A stretch of 64,000 bases of DNA from Metabacillus arenae (GTDB lineage: Bacteria; Bacillota; Bacilli; Bacillales; Bacillaceae): NCBI RefSeq assembly GCF_014773385.1, contig NZ_JACXAI010000011.1, forward strand, positions 1-64,000, read 5' to 3'. A program made the translations under genes and the position numbers. The notes under the pieces were generated by a model that did no database searches, had not been told where the DNA came from, and was given only the letters and a program-made list of their open reading frames with translations. Positions 46,335 to 54,770 of this stretch are shown here, piece by piece. Positions within the stretch are counted from its first letter, which is position 1. Each line of letters starts with the position of its first letter.

Positions 46335-46895
46335 ATGCAATCACAGATACGCAAAAAGGTTTTACAAGATCAAGAACGCAGCTATCAAGCTGGAAAGGTT
46401 TTGCATAAAGATAATCAATATTTGTTTTATGATGATGTACTAGATGATGTTCAATTATTGGAGTATGTTGTTGAAGAAGAAATGGAGATCCTCGTTAATT
46501 TAGAGTGGCAAAAGGGGATGTGGAAGGGTGCTGGTAAGGTTCATCTTCCTTTTGGGAACTATGATCTTAAAGAGGGAGATTTCATTCGCTTAAAAAAAGA
46601 CCTTCCTTATGCTTTGAATAAAATGCTTGAAGCCATTCCTGATGAGACCTTTTTAAAATTGGTGCAGCAGCTAAACTCATGGGGGTTTTCAGTATATGAC
46701 TGTATTTACAACTACAATCAACTTCTTTTTATGGAGAAAAAAACGTTCAAAAAAGGAGTATCATTTTACCAGTTTGACAATGAAGAAAGTGTTTGTGCTC
46801 TGCAGCACCATTTTGAACGAGGCATGAGGAATAAGGACCGTTTTGAATTTACGACGAGTCGCGGCAAACAATCGGTCATTTCAGTTTTTTACTGA
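46335..46895 (+). CDS. yisN: DUF2777 family protein (YisN)
   Basis: 186 residues from ATG 46335 preceded by GAGGAGGAG; the frame opens at 46293. The protein is soluble and has no cysteine-rich or membrane region. Segments such as RSYQAGKVLHKDNQYLFYDDV and FGNYDLKEGDFIRLKK fit the DUF2777 family, whose B. subtilis member YisN lies next to asnO. Function unknown. Confidence 0.75.
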   Translation: MQSQIRKKVLQDQERSYQAGKVLHKDNQYLFYDDVLDDVQLLEYVVEEEMEILVNLEWQKGMWKGAGKVHLPFGNYDLKEGDFIRLKKDLPYALNKMLEAIPDETFLKLVQQLNSWGFSVYDCIYNYNQLLFMEKKTFKKGVSFYQFDNEESVCALQHHFERGMRNKDRFEFTTSRGKQSVISVFY

Positions 46896-46906
46896 ATTAG
46901 GTGGTA

Positions 46907-46931
46907 CCAGGTAATTTCGGTACCTGGTACC
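46907..46931. repeat. GGTACC palindrome hairpin
   Basis: GGTACCAGGTA and TACCTGGTACC pair perfectly around a short loop; the right arm GGTACCTGGTACC recurs at 60015-60027 and parallels the GGTGCCTGGCACC copies. It lies between yisN and yisL and could serve as their convergent terminator. Confidence 0.7.
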
Positions 46932-46940
46932 GTTCAAAAA

Positions 46941-47297
46941 TTAAAAAAATTGGAAACCTAACGGCAATCTAAAGCCAAGTAAGAGCGTCAATATTAGAAC
47001 GATAACAAATTGGATCCAGAAAGCTTTCGTAGACTTTCCTTTTTTGTTGCGAACAAGTATCAATTCCATCATCACAACAGTCCACAAGCCGAAAACGATT
47101 TTACCAATATATTCTCCACTGATTTGAAACAAACCAAGGACAATCTGAACGCCTGTGACAATGATTAAAATATATAGGACTCTTAAAATCATGTGCAAAA
47201 TTTTAGCAGGCTTTTCTTTACCGGCATTCATCATGGCATTTGTTACAAAAAATAAGATGATCGCAAGCAGCCAAGAGGTAATATGGGCATGTGTCAT
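46941..47297 (-). CDS. yisL: UPF0344 membrane protein (YisL)
   Basis: 118 residues with four membrane segments (ITSWLLAIILFFV, VLYILIIVTGVQIVLGLF, IVFGLWTVVMMELILV, FVIVLILTLLLGF). The HAHITSW start and KPAKILHMILR loop are UPF0344 signatures. Function unknown. Position between yisN and rocD/yisK matches B. subtilis. Confidence 0.9.
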   Translation of the reverse strand: MTHAHITSWLLAIILFFVTNAMMNAGKEKPAKILHMILRVLYILIIVTGVQIVLGLFQISGEYIGKIVFGLWTVVMMELILVRNKKGKSTKAFWIQFVIVLILTLLLGFRLPLGFQFF

Positions 47298-47470
47298 TCG
47301 AAAATTTCCTCCTCTATCAGTCAGTGATTGACAACCCTATCTTACCATGATTTATTTGGAAGCAGAAATGAAAAAACTGTGTCTATTGTATTCTTTTCAC
47401 TTGTAAGCTATTATTGTAGTATTTAGATTGAAAATTATTAATACTTTTACTCTTTCTATGGAGGGATACG

Positions 47471-48661
47471 ATGACAAAGACAGCATCTATTATTAAACAA
47501 ACTGAGAAATTTGGAGCGAATAACTATCATCCGCTGCCAATTGTCATTTCAAAAGCAGAAGGTGTTTGGGTAGAGGACCCTGAAGGCAATCGATTCATGG
47601 ATATGCTAAGTAGCTATTCAGCCGTTAACCAAGGCCACAGACATCCTAAAATTATTGCAGCTTTAAAGGAACAAGCGGACAGGATCACATTAACATCCAG
47701 AGCGTTTCATAATGACCAGCTGGGACCTTGGTATGAAAGGGTAGCAAAGCTTACTGGAAAAGATATGGTTCTTCCGATGAATACAGGAGCCGAAGCAGTC
47801 GAAACGGCTGTTAAAACCGTGCGCCGCTGGGCATACCAAGTAAAAGGTGTACCTGAAAATCAAGCAGAAATTATCGTTTGTGAAGATAATTTTCACGGCC
47901 GGACTATGACAGCGGTTTCCATGTCCTCAAGCGATGAATACAAAGAGGGTTTCGGTCCGATGCTCCCTGGCATTAAAGTGATTTCATTCGGAGATCTTCA
48001 AGCACTAAAGGACGCCATTACACCTAACACTGCTGCTTTTATCTTTGAGCCGATTCAAGGAGAAGCTGGAATTAATATACCTTATGATGGATTCCTGCAA
48101 GAAGCCTACGATTTGTGTAAGGAACAAAACGTCCTCTATGTTGCTGATGAAATTCAAGCAGGGCTTGGCCGCTCAGGAAAATTGTTTGCCTGTGACTGGG
48201 AAAACGTCTCCCCTGATATGTACATTTTAGGGAAAGCACTTGGAGGCGGTGTATTTCCAATTTCATGCGTTGCGGCAAACAAAGACATCCTTGGCGTATT
48301 CACCCCAGGTTCTCACGGCTCTACGTTCGGCGGAAATCCATTAGCATGTGCAGTGTCCATTGCAGCTTTAGACGTCCTTCTCGACGAAAAGCTTTCAGAA
48401 CGATCATTAGAGCTAGGCAATTACATGCAAGAACGACTTCGTGAAATCAATAACCCTGTCATTAAAGAAGTCCGCGGAAAAGGGCTATTCATTGGAGTAG
48501 AGCTTCAGGAGTCAGCCCGCTCTTATTGTGAAAAACTGAAAGAAGAAGGACTGCTTTGCAAAGAAACACACGAAACCGTCATTCGTTTTGCCCCACCACT
48601 AGTTATTTCTAAAGAGGATTTAGATTGGGCAATTGACAAAGTGAAAAAAGTTTTATCTTAA
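47471..48661 (+). CDS. rocD: ornithine aminotransferase
   Basis: 396 residues. Class-III PLP aminotransferase: [29 protein letters not shown]226 in [11 protein letters not shown] that binds the PLP ring nitrogen, Schiff-base K255 in LGKALGGG, and [11 protein letters not shown]. The opening [20 protein letters not shown] is characteristic of RocD. It converts ornithine and 2-oxoglutarate to glutamate semialdehyde and glutamate in arginine catabolism. TGGAGG precedes the ATG and a strong terminator follows. No other roc gene is present. Confidence 0.93.
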   Translation: MTKTASIIKQTEKFGANNYHPLPIVISKAEGVWVEDPEGNRFMDMLSSYSAVNQGHRHPKIIAALKEQADRITLTSRAFHNDQLGPWYERVAKLTGKDMVLPMNTGAEAVETAVKTVRRWAYQVKGVPENQAEIIVCEDNFHGRTMTAVSMSSSDEYKEGFGPMLPGIKVISFGDLQALKDAITPNTAAFIFEPIQGEAGINIPYDGFLQEAYDLCKEQNVLYVADEIQAGLGRSGKLFACDWENVSPDMYILGKALGGGVFPISCVAANKDILGVFTPGSHGSTFGGNPLACAVSIAALDVLLDEKLSERSLELGNYMQERLREINNPVIKEVRGKGLFIGVELQESARSYCEKLKEEGLLCKETHETVIRFAPPLVISKEDLDWAIDKVKKVLS

Positions 48662-48667
48662 AAAAGA

Positions 48668-48702
48668 AAAGGTTATCCCTATAAACGGCGATAACCTTTT
48701 TA
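48668..48702 (+). terminator. terminator of rocD
   Basis: AAAAGGTTATC pairs with GATAACCTTTT around a 12-base loop, followed by T. Confidence 0.85.
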
Positions 48703-48836
48703 ATTTAATTTGCCCGCAGTTTGAGATGTAAAATTTATGGGTTTTCCGCTAGTTTTGTTCTTCTCCATATTAGCGGTTTATCATATCTTGAACGTCCCGC
48801 AATTTTTGGCCTTCCTGCCGTCTGTTCGGGTAATCC

Positions 48837-49739
48837 CTACTCTCCAACATAATTCCGCAGAGTGCCAATTGGTTCAATTGTTATTTCTACTACATCCCCA
48901 GTGCGTAAGTATTTTGGTGGTTTAAATCCTTTTCCAACACCCGCTGGGGTACCTGTTGCGATAATGTCCCCCGGTTCCAGAGTGGTTCCTTGCGAAATGG
49001 TTGAAATAATTTCGGGTATGGAAAAAATCATTTGTTTTCCTTGCCCTCTTTGTCTGACTTCCCCGTTAACTTTTGTTTCGATTTCAAAATCTAGGTGAGC
49101 AAAGCTTGATTGGTGAACAATGACTGGTCCCATTGGACAAGAGGTATCAAGACTTTTTCCTAACAAAAATTGTTTATGCCTTGCTTGTAAATCCCTTGCA
49201 GTAATGTCATTTACTATTGTGTAACCGAATACATAATCCAGCGCATCTTCTTTATTTATTTGCTTGCCTTTTTTGCCTATCACAACTGCCAGCTCTCCTT
49301 CGTAGTCGAGCTCAGTAGTTAAATGCAGGTGCGGATCAATTTTTTCCTCATGGCCGATGACACTTGTTGGTGTTTTCGAAAAAAGCATCACATGCTCTGG
49401 AATATCTGCCTCTGTTCCGAGCTCAAGCGCATGGTCACGGTAGTTTTTCCCCACGCAATAAATATTTTTAGCGGGTCTTGGGATTGGAGCTAGTAATAGC
49501 ACTTCCTTTAATGTGTATAAATAAGACTCTGTCTCCTCTTCCTTTCTAGCCCACTGTTCAAGTTGTTTAACATGATTTATAAATTTTTCTCCCAATTGGA
49601 TGCATTGCACAAGATCTCCTGGAACAGTCTCTAGTTCGAACAATTTTTTTTCTGCTCTCAGTATATCTAATATCCGCCCATCCTCCAGCAATAATCCGAC
49701 AAATGTTCGACCGTGAATCGATGCAGTTGCAAATTTCAT
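48837..49739 (-). CDS. yisK: fumarylacetoacetate hydrolase family protein (YisK)
   Basis: 300 residues. C-terminal FAH fold with YCVGKNYRDHALELG, metal ligands in TTELDYEGELAVVIG, GYTIVNDITARDLQ, SLDTSCPMGP and GDIIATGTPAGVG. FAH proteins act on 2-oxo acids; YisK of B. subtilis is reported as an oxaloacetate decarboxylase that associates with the Mbl cytoskeleton. The N-terminal 100 residues are the usual capping region. Start at ATG 49739. Confidence 0.88.
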   Translation of the reverse strand: MKFATASIHGRTFVGLLLEDGRILDILRAEKKLFELETVPGDLVQCIQLGEKFINHVKQLEQWARKEEETESYLYTLKEVLLLAPIPRPAKNIYCVGKNYRDHALELGTEADIPEHVMLFSKTPTSVIGHEEKIDPHLHLTTELDYEGELAVVIGKKGKQINKEDALDYVFGYTIVNDITARDLQARHKQFLLGKSLDTSCPMGPVIVHQSSFAHLDFEIETKVNGEVRQRGQGKQMIFSIPEIISTISQGTTLEPGDIIATGTPAGVGKGFKPPKYLRTGDVVEITIEPIGTLRNYVGE

Positions 49740-49878
49740 GTTTAACCCCCATTTGTTTACATCCCTTCAATTAATTGGCGATGTTTTACTTTTATATTGC
49801 GAAGTAATATGATTATTCGCTTTCTAGCAACAAAATTCCTTTATTATTTAGGCTGTTTTCTCAAACTTTGTTGCTTTT

Positions 49879-49900
49879 GTGACAAAATAGTCACTTTTTT
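49879..49900 (+). terminator. terminator-like hairpin in an empty intergenic region
   Basis: GTGAC pairs with GTCAC around AAAATA, followed by six T residues, on the plus strand. No plus-strand gene precedes it; it may end a small RNA or be accidental. The rest of the 600-base yisK/yisI gap holds no gene I can support. Confidence 0.4.
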
Positions 49901-49918
49901 GATACCCTTAAAACCCCT

Positions 49919-49934
49919 TATATTTCGAAATATA
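49919..49934. promoter_or_regulatory. 16-bp perfect palindrome upstream of yisK
   Basis: TATATTTCGAAATATA is perfectly self-complementary and lies 180 bases upstream of the yisK start codon. A related half (AGCGAAATATAGG) follows at about 50016. It could be an operator. Confidence 0.3.
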
Positions 49935-50339
49935 TCATCATAAGAGGATCATGATGCCCTGTCATCGGAAAAAAAGTAATTGAGCGCCATCGTAGCCCAA
50001 TGACATCTTAAATAGCGAAATATAGGTCATTAAAAAAGGTCATTAGGCACCGAAATTTTTCTTGTATGATAAGCAACAATTTCTTAGAAAAGAGCCATTA
50101 TTTAAAAAGAAGTTGAGTAAGGGCTATCATCCTTATTTTCCTAGCATAGCAATATGAATGTCAATAGCCACAGAGGAATCTGTTACCTATCCGGTTTTTT
50201 AACCTTCATGTAGAATCCTGTAACATTTATTGTTATTTTATCGAAAACATAAACTAATCTAAATTACGTAGTATAATAAGCGTACCCTCTTAGACAAGCT
50301 AAGCGGAAAATTATTTTACGGAAAGATGGAGAATGGATT

Positions 50340-50525
50340 ATGGTTATTTATGAAATTGAGAAAAAAAGGAAAATTCTTATTGAGGCAGCAAGACAATATG
50401 GTTTAAGCTCCCCAATTACGTTAAAACGTTCACAAGAACTTGATGCTCTTTTATTTCAGCAGCAAAAGGAAACTCATTCCTCTCTACAAAATAGAGATAT
50501 TAAACTTCCTATCTTAAATAGATAA
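50340..50525 (+). CDS. yisI: Spo0E-family aspartyl phosphatase (YisI-like)
   Basis: 61 residues. The Spo0E signature is plain: IEKKRKILIEAARQYGLSSP, then LKRSQELDALL with the SQELD motif that dephosphorylates Spo0A~P. These small two-helix proteins lower the sporulation phosphorelay output. B. subtilis yisI is in the same place between yisK and gerP. TGGAG lies 8 bases upstream. The 3' end overlaps the convergent DUF418 gene by 17 bases. Confidence 0.85.
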   Translation: MVIYEIEKKRKILIEAARQYGLSSPITLKRSQELDALLFQQQKETHSSLQNRDIKLPILNR

Positions 50526-51669
50526 ACTTTCTCCATAACCATTCTGCTGGTCCTGATTTGAATTTAGAAAACCATAGATTGCTAATGAGGATCTGTCCAG
50601 CAAAAATAATTAGTGTTAAAGCCATTCCTACTATAGTTGAAATTTGATTATACAATCCAATTCCATAAGAATAAAAAAGCATTGTGCATATGATCGATTG
50701 CAGCAGATAGTTACTTAACGAGGCTTTACCGACCGCAGCAAAAAAACGCAATGCTTTCTGAACCTTCCCATTTCGATAAAGTACTAGAAAACCTGCTACA
50801 TAAAAAACGGTTAAAACTGGTCCTCCAACGGAAAGCTGCAGTTGTTCTGTAAGAGCGTTTTGAACGGTTATGTAAGGTATTCCTTTTAAGAGGACCGCTA
50901 ATCCGCCGGTAATTATCAATACCCACTTTGTATGTATCTTTTTCATCCCTTCTTTGTCAAACCATCCTGATCTAAATGCATAAGCACCAAACAAAAACAT
51001 TGGCAAGATTGATAGAATTAAAAACGGCGCTGAAAAAAGATTGTTTACATACAGCCAGTCATGAATTCTTTGATTCGCAACCTCCCAGTAGCTCCCCTGC
51101 TGGTAGCTTGCAATTGCTTGACTTATTTCCTCTTCATTTGCAAAAACAGAGAGACTGCTTGGATCTATAAGCATCGTTAAAAATAAGAGAGCATTAAAGA
51201 TAAGATTTGGGACGAGAAACAATCCAATTGACCAACCTAATAGAGCCAGGGGTGAACTTTTTAAAAAGAAAAACATAAATAATCCTGTTACGGCATAAGT
51301 TATTAAAATATCGCCATGCCATATAAAGAAGGCATGAATCATTCCAAAGAACCCCAGCCCGAGCAGCCTTCTTAAATAAAGCGGTCCAAAGGCGATCTCT
51401 TTTTCCTTTGCCCGTTCATAAAAGATTATTGTCCCTGCTCCAAATAAAAAAGCAAACAAAGGATAAAAACTTGCTTGAACAAATAATGTAAGTGCCTTCT
51501 CGACAAAATTATTTAATGGGTCCAGGCTAACGACCATTTTACCCATATAGAGAAGAGGCCCTGAAAAGTCTCTCATGTTAACAAATAATATTCCAAGCAA
51601 TGCTAACCCTCTTAAGACATCTAATGATGATATTCTTTTGCTGCTAGTAATTTGTTCAAATTTCTCCAT
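50509..51669 (-). CDS. DUF418 family membrane protein (YeiB/YxaH-like)
   Basis: 386 residues from ATG 51669, preceded by GGGGGACC; the frame opens at 51690. It starts SSKRISSLDVLRGLALLGILFVNM, the family opening, and has about ten membrane segments, with FLFGAGTIIFYERAKEKE and GFFGMIHAFFIWHGDIL in the first half and the DUF418 domain (KASLSNYLLQSIICTMLFY, ILISNLWFSKFKSGPAEWLWRK) at the C-terminus. Function unknown; proposed transporter. Convergent with yisI. Confidence 0.88.
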   Translation of the reverse strand: MEKFEQITSSKRISSLDVLRGLALLGILFVNMRDFSGPLLYMGKMVVSLDPLNNFVEKALTLFVQASFYPLFAFLFGAGTIIFYERAKEKEIAFGPLYLRRLLGLGFFGMIHAFFIWHGDILITYAVTGLFMFFFLKSSPLALLGWSIGLFLVPNLIFNALLFLTMLIDPSSLSVFANEEEISQAIASYQQGSYWEVANQRIHDWLYVNNLFSAPFLILSILPMFLFGAYAFRSGWFDKEGMKKIHTKWVLIITGGLAVLLKGIPYITVQNALTEQLQLSVGGPVLTVFYVAGFLVLYRNGKVQKALRFFAAVGKASLSNYLLQSIICTMLFYSYGIGLYNQISTIVGMALTLIIFAGQILISNLWFSKFKSGPAEWLWRKFIYLR

Positions 51670-51914
51670 AAGGTCCCCCTTTTTTTTCAAGCCATTTCGT
51701 TATTTCTTTTATCATATTCTTTATAGCTTTTTTCAAATAAAGTCTATTGGAGTATCCCACCAGCTCCAATTCTCGCCCACACCTCAAGGGGATTGCTTAA
51801 ATTTCGAAGTGGTTGCCTTTGTTTCAATAGTAACAAAATATAAAAACACAACCTAATGAATAGAGAAGAAGAGTGATTTTTTTTCACAAAATTCCGCGTT
51901 TGTCATAGGATATA

Positions 51915-52060
51915 AGAAAAGCTCAGGGCACGCTTTTAGCTACTTATGGACTTTACTGTAGCCATGCAGGAAAAATTGAAAGCTCCATCTAGTTGGCGGC
52001 TCCCCTAATCGGATCTTTACGGTATCCTCCGACTTTCTTTGTTTCTCTGAAATTTAAGCA
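51915..52060 (+). ncRNA. possible structured leader RNA, class not recognised
   Basis: Several local stems can form in a row: GCTAC/GTAGC around TTATGGACTTTACT, AGCTCC with GGCGGCTCC-like pairing, and TCGGA/TCCGA around TCTTTACGGTATCC. They end about 15 bases before AGGAGG and an ATG at 52074. The arrangement looks like a riboswitch or other leader, but I could not match it to any class I know. Confidence 0.25.
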
Positions 52061-52073
52061 GGAGGATTATAGC

Positions 52074-52202
52074 ATGAGCGAAGGGAATATGTCCACTGGT
52101 CTCTGGGTGGTAGAGCAGGACACGAAAACAATCGAAAAGAACAGAGCGCTAGTCCCTTCTGCGACAAGCACAAGGCGTGCAGAGATGAAGGTTGTTCTTT
52201 AA
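52074..52202 (+). pseudogene. short reading frame cut by a dispersed repeat
   Basis: A good ribosome site (CAGGAGG, 8 bases) and ATG 52074 start about 22 codons (SEGNMSTGLWVVEQDTKTIE) of unique sequence; the frame then runs into dispersed element copy 4 at 52141 and stops inside its hairpin. This looks like the 5' end of a gene whose remainder was lost. Parent family not recognised. Confidence 0.35.
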
Positions 52203-52310
52203 CCTACTTGTCAGATTGACCCTGAGACCTTGAGCTGATGGCGCCCTGCGCTGGACAATAATATCATTCTCTATCACATTCATACTTTAATTAATTTAAA
52301 CTTTCTTAAC
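52141..52310 (+). repeat. dispersed intergenic element, copy 4
   Basis: Very close to copy 1 (AGAGCGCTAGTCC, GACAAGCACAAGGCG, GAAGGTTGTTCTTTAACCT, GATTGACCCTGAGACCT, ATGGCGCCCTG, GCTGGACAAT and the AT-rich tail). It ends about 80 bases before gerPA. Confidence 0.88.
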
Positions 52311-52391
52311 TAATAAAAAGCTTATTCACTTATCTTTTTTACAAAGAAAAACTAATGCCATTAAACATATGGCAGCGAAGGATGTAATGAA

Positions 52392-52613
52392 ATGCCGGCT
52401 ATTGTTGGTGCATTTAAAGTGAACGGTGTTGGTTCAAGCAGTGTCATTCATGTAGGCGATGTGATTACAATTTCTCCTTATAGTGAAGTCAAAACCTTTG
52501 CTGGTGCAGGTTCTTTTAACTCAGGAGATGGTTTAAATATTTATAATTATAATAGTGTAACGAATACGTATGATATGGACTTAATTGATCAACCAATGGT
52601 AGGGAATGCTTAG
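52392..52613 (+). CDS. gerPA: spore germination protein GerPA
   Basis: 73 residues, first gene of the operon. GerPA/GerPF-type fold: [22 protein letters not shown], then [16 protein letters not shown] and a terminal [10 protein letters not shown]. GerP proteins are made in the mother cell and help germinants cross the spore coat. Assigned to A rather than F by position and by the [10 protein letters not shown] segment. AAGGATG precedes the ATG. Confidence 0.88.
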   Translation: MPAIVGAFKVNGVGSSSVIHVGDVITISPYSEVKTFAGAGSFNSGDGLNIYNYNSVTNTYDMDLIDQPMVGNA

Positions 52614-52625
52614 GAGTGAAGATAA

Positions 52626-52844
52626 ATGAATTTTTACATTAATCAAACAATCCAGATTAATTATCTTCGGGTCGGTGGTGTTAATAACTCCTCTGTTCTC
52701 CAAATAGGTAGTGCCGGAATTATTAAGCCGCTATCAAACTTATATAACACCGGGGGTTACACAGAACCAGCTCCAGAAGCCGAAGCCGCAGGAACTGACC
52801 TTAATGCAACAAGCATTGTACCGTTGCAGGCTCCTACAACTTAA
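52626..52844 (+). CDS. gerPB: spore germination protein GerPB
   Basis: 72 residues. FYINQTIQINYLRVGGVNNSSVLQIGSAGIIKPLS is the GerPB pattern, followed by a low-complexity Pro/Ala/Glu tail and a Leu-Gln end. Twelve bases after gerPA, with GAGTGAAGA as ribosome site. It acts in coat permeability to germinants with the other GerP proteins. Confidence 0.88.
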   Translation: MNFYINQTIQINYLRVGGVNNSSVLQIGSAGIIKPLSNLYNTGGYTEPAPEAEAAGTDLNATSIVPLQAPTT

Positions 52845-52892
52845 GCCTTCTCTCATACGTAAGAACTTTAATTAGAAACGTACATGTTAAAG

Positions 52893-52935
52893 ACCTGTTG
52901 CAACGCCTGCTTGATCTGCTGGTGCAGGCAACAGG
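52893..52935 (+). other. hairpin between gerPB and gerPC
   Basis: CCTGTT and AACAGG enclose GCCTGC/GCAGGC, a stable stem without a T tract. It could be an RNA processing or partial termination site in the operon. Confidence 0.4.
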
Positions 52936-53090
52936 CATTTCAGGTGGCTGGAAATGAATTTTAACACTAAAGACTTATCATCCCCAAACTTTCTTACAGA
53001 TTTGATGAAATCGGCAAAAAAGCTCATTTTCATCCATAAATACGTTAGCAAACTTAAACTTTATTTTTTACAAAAAATTGAGGTGAGAGA

Positions 53091-53714
53091 ATGTACTATC
53101 AAGACCAAGCTAATCAATATATGAAACAATTATACTCCTATGTACAGTCTCAAGACCGAAAAATAAAACAGCTTGAAAAACAGGTACTTGAATTACAATT
53201 AGCTGTCTCTAAACTAAAAGACCGTTCCCCAACAAATATAGAACGAATTGAATATAAGTTTGATCAATTAAAAATTGAAACATTAGAAGGCACTTTAAAT
53301 ATAGGTTTAAACCCGATGGATACGGATCAAGTTGAAAATTTTGAAGTCATGCAAAAGGGAATGAAGGTCGGGCATGTCCAAAAAGAATTAGAAAAACAAG
53401 CATTTTCTTTAACTAAAGAACAGCTTGACTCCTTCCTTTCCAATGACTGCTTGCACTATTTAGAAAGCCTTGAAGACCAGTACCAAGACAAGTTAGATGA
53501 TCAGCACAAATTTATGATTATTGATGATATCCGCAGACAAATGGATAGCAGAATACAGTATTATCTAGCAAAAAATAATCAAATTGACGATGAAAACTCT
53601 CTTCAAGATGCAGTCGATCAAACGGTGCAAAAGGTGAAAACGGATGTAGAAAATTCGATTATTCACTTTCTTCAGCATATGCCATCTAATATAAAAGGAG
53701 GGGATCCTTCATGA
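53091..53714 (+). CDS. gerPC: spore germination protein GerPC
   Basis: 207 residues, the largest GerP protein. It starts with a coiled coil (QYMKQLYSYVQSQDRKIKQLEKQVLELQ over residues 8-45), then the beta-rich VERIEYKFDQLKIETLEGTLNIGL-type region typical of GerPC and an acidic helical C-terminal half. GAGGTGAGAG precedes the ATG. Its TGA overlaps the gerPD ATG as ATGA. Confidence 0.9.
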   Translation: MYYQDQANQYMKQLYSYVQSQDRKIKQLEKQVLELQLAVSKLKDRSPTNIERIEYKFDQLKIETLEGTLNIGLNPMDTDQVENFEVMQKGMKVGHVQKELEKQAFSLTKEQLDSFLSNDCLHYLESLEDQYQDKLDDQHKFMIIDDIRRQMDSRIQYYLAKNNQIDDENSLQDAVDQTVQKVKTDVENSIIHFLQHMPSNIKGGDPS

Positions 53715-53887
53715 ATTTTACCGTTGTAAATAAGGAATTAAATATTGGCGGTATTCGTGTCTTCGGTGTATCCAGTTCGTCTGTCTTTATTGTCGGAGAC
53801 GCCCAGACAATCACCCAATCTTCAATATTCGATACACCACCAGAATCATTAATTATCGGACCATTCGTCCCGCTCGCTCCGGAATAA
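53711..53887 (+). CDS. gerPD: spore germination protein GerPD
   Basis: 58 residues. FTVVNKELNIGGIRVFGVSSSSVFIVGDAQTI followed by a Pro-rich end is the GerPD pattern. It overlaps gerPC by 4 bases, with AAAGGAGGGG as ribosome site inside gerPC, and gerPE starts 1 base after it. Confidence 0.88.
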   Translation: MNFTVVNKELNIGGIRVFGVSSSSVFIVGDAQTITQSSIFDTPPESLIIGPFVPLAPE

Positions 53888-53888
53888 T

Positions 53889-54269
53889 ATGCTGAATCGA
53901 TTATCGGCAGTTGATCAAATTTCTGTTAATTCAGTAGGGCTCAGCAGCATCTTTCAAATAGGTGATTCTGTTAGGATAACCCCTAGTCTTAAAGTATTAG
54001 CGGTACAAAGGGAATCGAATCTTTTTTTTGCCAGAGAAGGGAACTTTAAAAATGATCAAGCATTTTTTCAAGAATTACCTATACCATTAATAACTGAAAA
54101 TATTCAGACAGGTTTTTTTCATGATAAACCTGTCATAAAAGTCCATTCTATAAAAGTTATGGCCGTTTCCTCTTCTTCTGTTTTCCATGTGGGATCTACT
54201 GATCGAATCCAAACCGAGTCAAGAATTCGCCATATCCGTCAGCTTCTTCCGGATAAAAACCGCAAGTAA
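53889..54269 (+). CDS. gerPE: spore germination protein GerPE
   Basis: 126 residues. Two copies of the GerP beta motif can be seen, QISVNSVGLSSIFQIGDSV and KVMAVSSSSVFHVGSTDRI, separated by a linker. It starts one base after the gerPD stop, so translation is coupled. No separate strong ribosome site. Confidence 0.88.
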   Translation: MLNRLSAVDQISVNSVGLSSIFQIGDSVRITPSLKVLAVQRESNLFFAREGNFKNDQAFFQELPIPLITENIQTGFFHDKPVIKVHSIKVMAVSSSSVFHVGSTDRIQTESRIRHIRQLLPDKNRK

Positions 54270-54332
54270 GAACACCTAGATAACTACTGCATAAACTAAC
54301 AGCAACAGCCCTGAAAGAAAAGGATGTTTTTT

Positions 54333-54551
54333 ATGCCAGCCATTATCGGACCTCTTTGTATTAATTCCATTAGTGGGGGAGTCGTCAATTTCGGTGATTC
54401 TTTCTATCTTTCTCCGAAAAGCACGTCAAAATCTGCTACGGGATCAGGTGGAGGGAATACTGGAGATTTTTTAATTGTGAATAATGGAATAAGTGCGACA
54501 AACTTAATAGATCCAGATGTGAATGATCAGAATATTACAGGCAATAATTAA
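54333..54551 (+). CDS. gerPF: spore germination protein GerPF
   Basis: 72 residues from ATG 54333 spaced correctly from AAAGGATG (ATG 54324 is too close). PAIIGPLCINSISGGVVNFGDSFYLSPKS, then GSGGGNTGDF and NDQNITGNN identify GerPF. Last gene of the operon, followed at once by a strong terminator. Confidence 0.9.
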   Translation: MPAIIGPLCINSISGGVVNFGDSFYLSPKSTSKSATGSGGGNTGDFLIVNNGISATNLIDPDVNDQNITGNN

Positions 54552-54582
54552 GGGTAGTCTCTTATTGACTACCCTTTTTTTG
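54550..54582 (+). terminator. terminator of gerPA-F
   Basis: AAGGGTAGTC pairs with GACTACCCTT around a 7-base loop, followed by TTTTT; the first base of the stem overlaps the gerPF stop codon. Confidence 0.92.
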
Positions 54583-54620
54583 TAGGTTCAGAAATTAAAG
54601 TATTAACATGTTAAAGAGAA

Positions 54621-54697
54621 TTATTGTTGTCCAGCTCCAGCGCCTAACCCGCCTGAGTGCTTGTCGGGGTTGGACAAGACGCTTGCGCTTTTTTTAG
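54621..54697 (-). repeat. short inverted copy of the dispersed element
   Basis: Read on the minus strand it gives AAAAGCGCAAGCG, CCGACAAGCA, then GGCGCTGGAGCTGGACAACAAT, matching both ends of the long element (best copy 3) but lacking the internal hairpin and the AT-rich tail. Confidence 0.7.
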
Positions 54698-54770
54698 TTT
54701 AACTGACTGTATTTGTCAGTGTATATTTTATATACTTATGAACCAAACCCTATTGCAAGGAGGAATGTTC

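Noticed and set aside
52281-52289. CATACTTTA as a sigma-K -10 element for gerPA
   Set aside because: It matches CATANNNTA but there is no AC at the right distance, and the stretch belongs to the dispersed element, so it may be chance.
52954-53124. 56-codon frame before gerPC with an AGGTGG ribosome-like site
   Set aside because: It overlaps the gerPC start and ribosome site out of frame and resembles no GerP protein.
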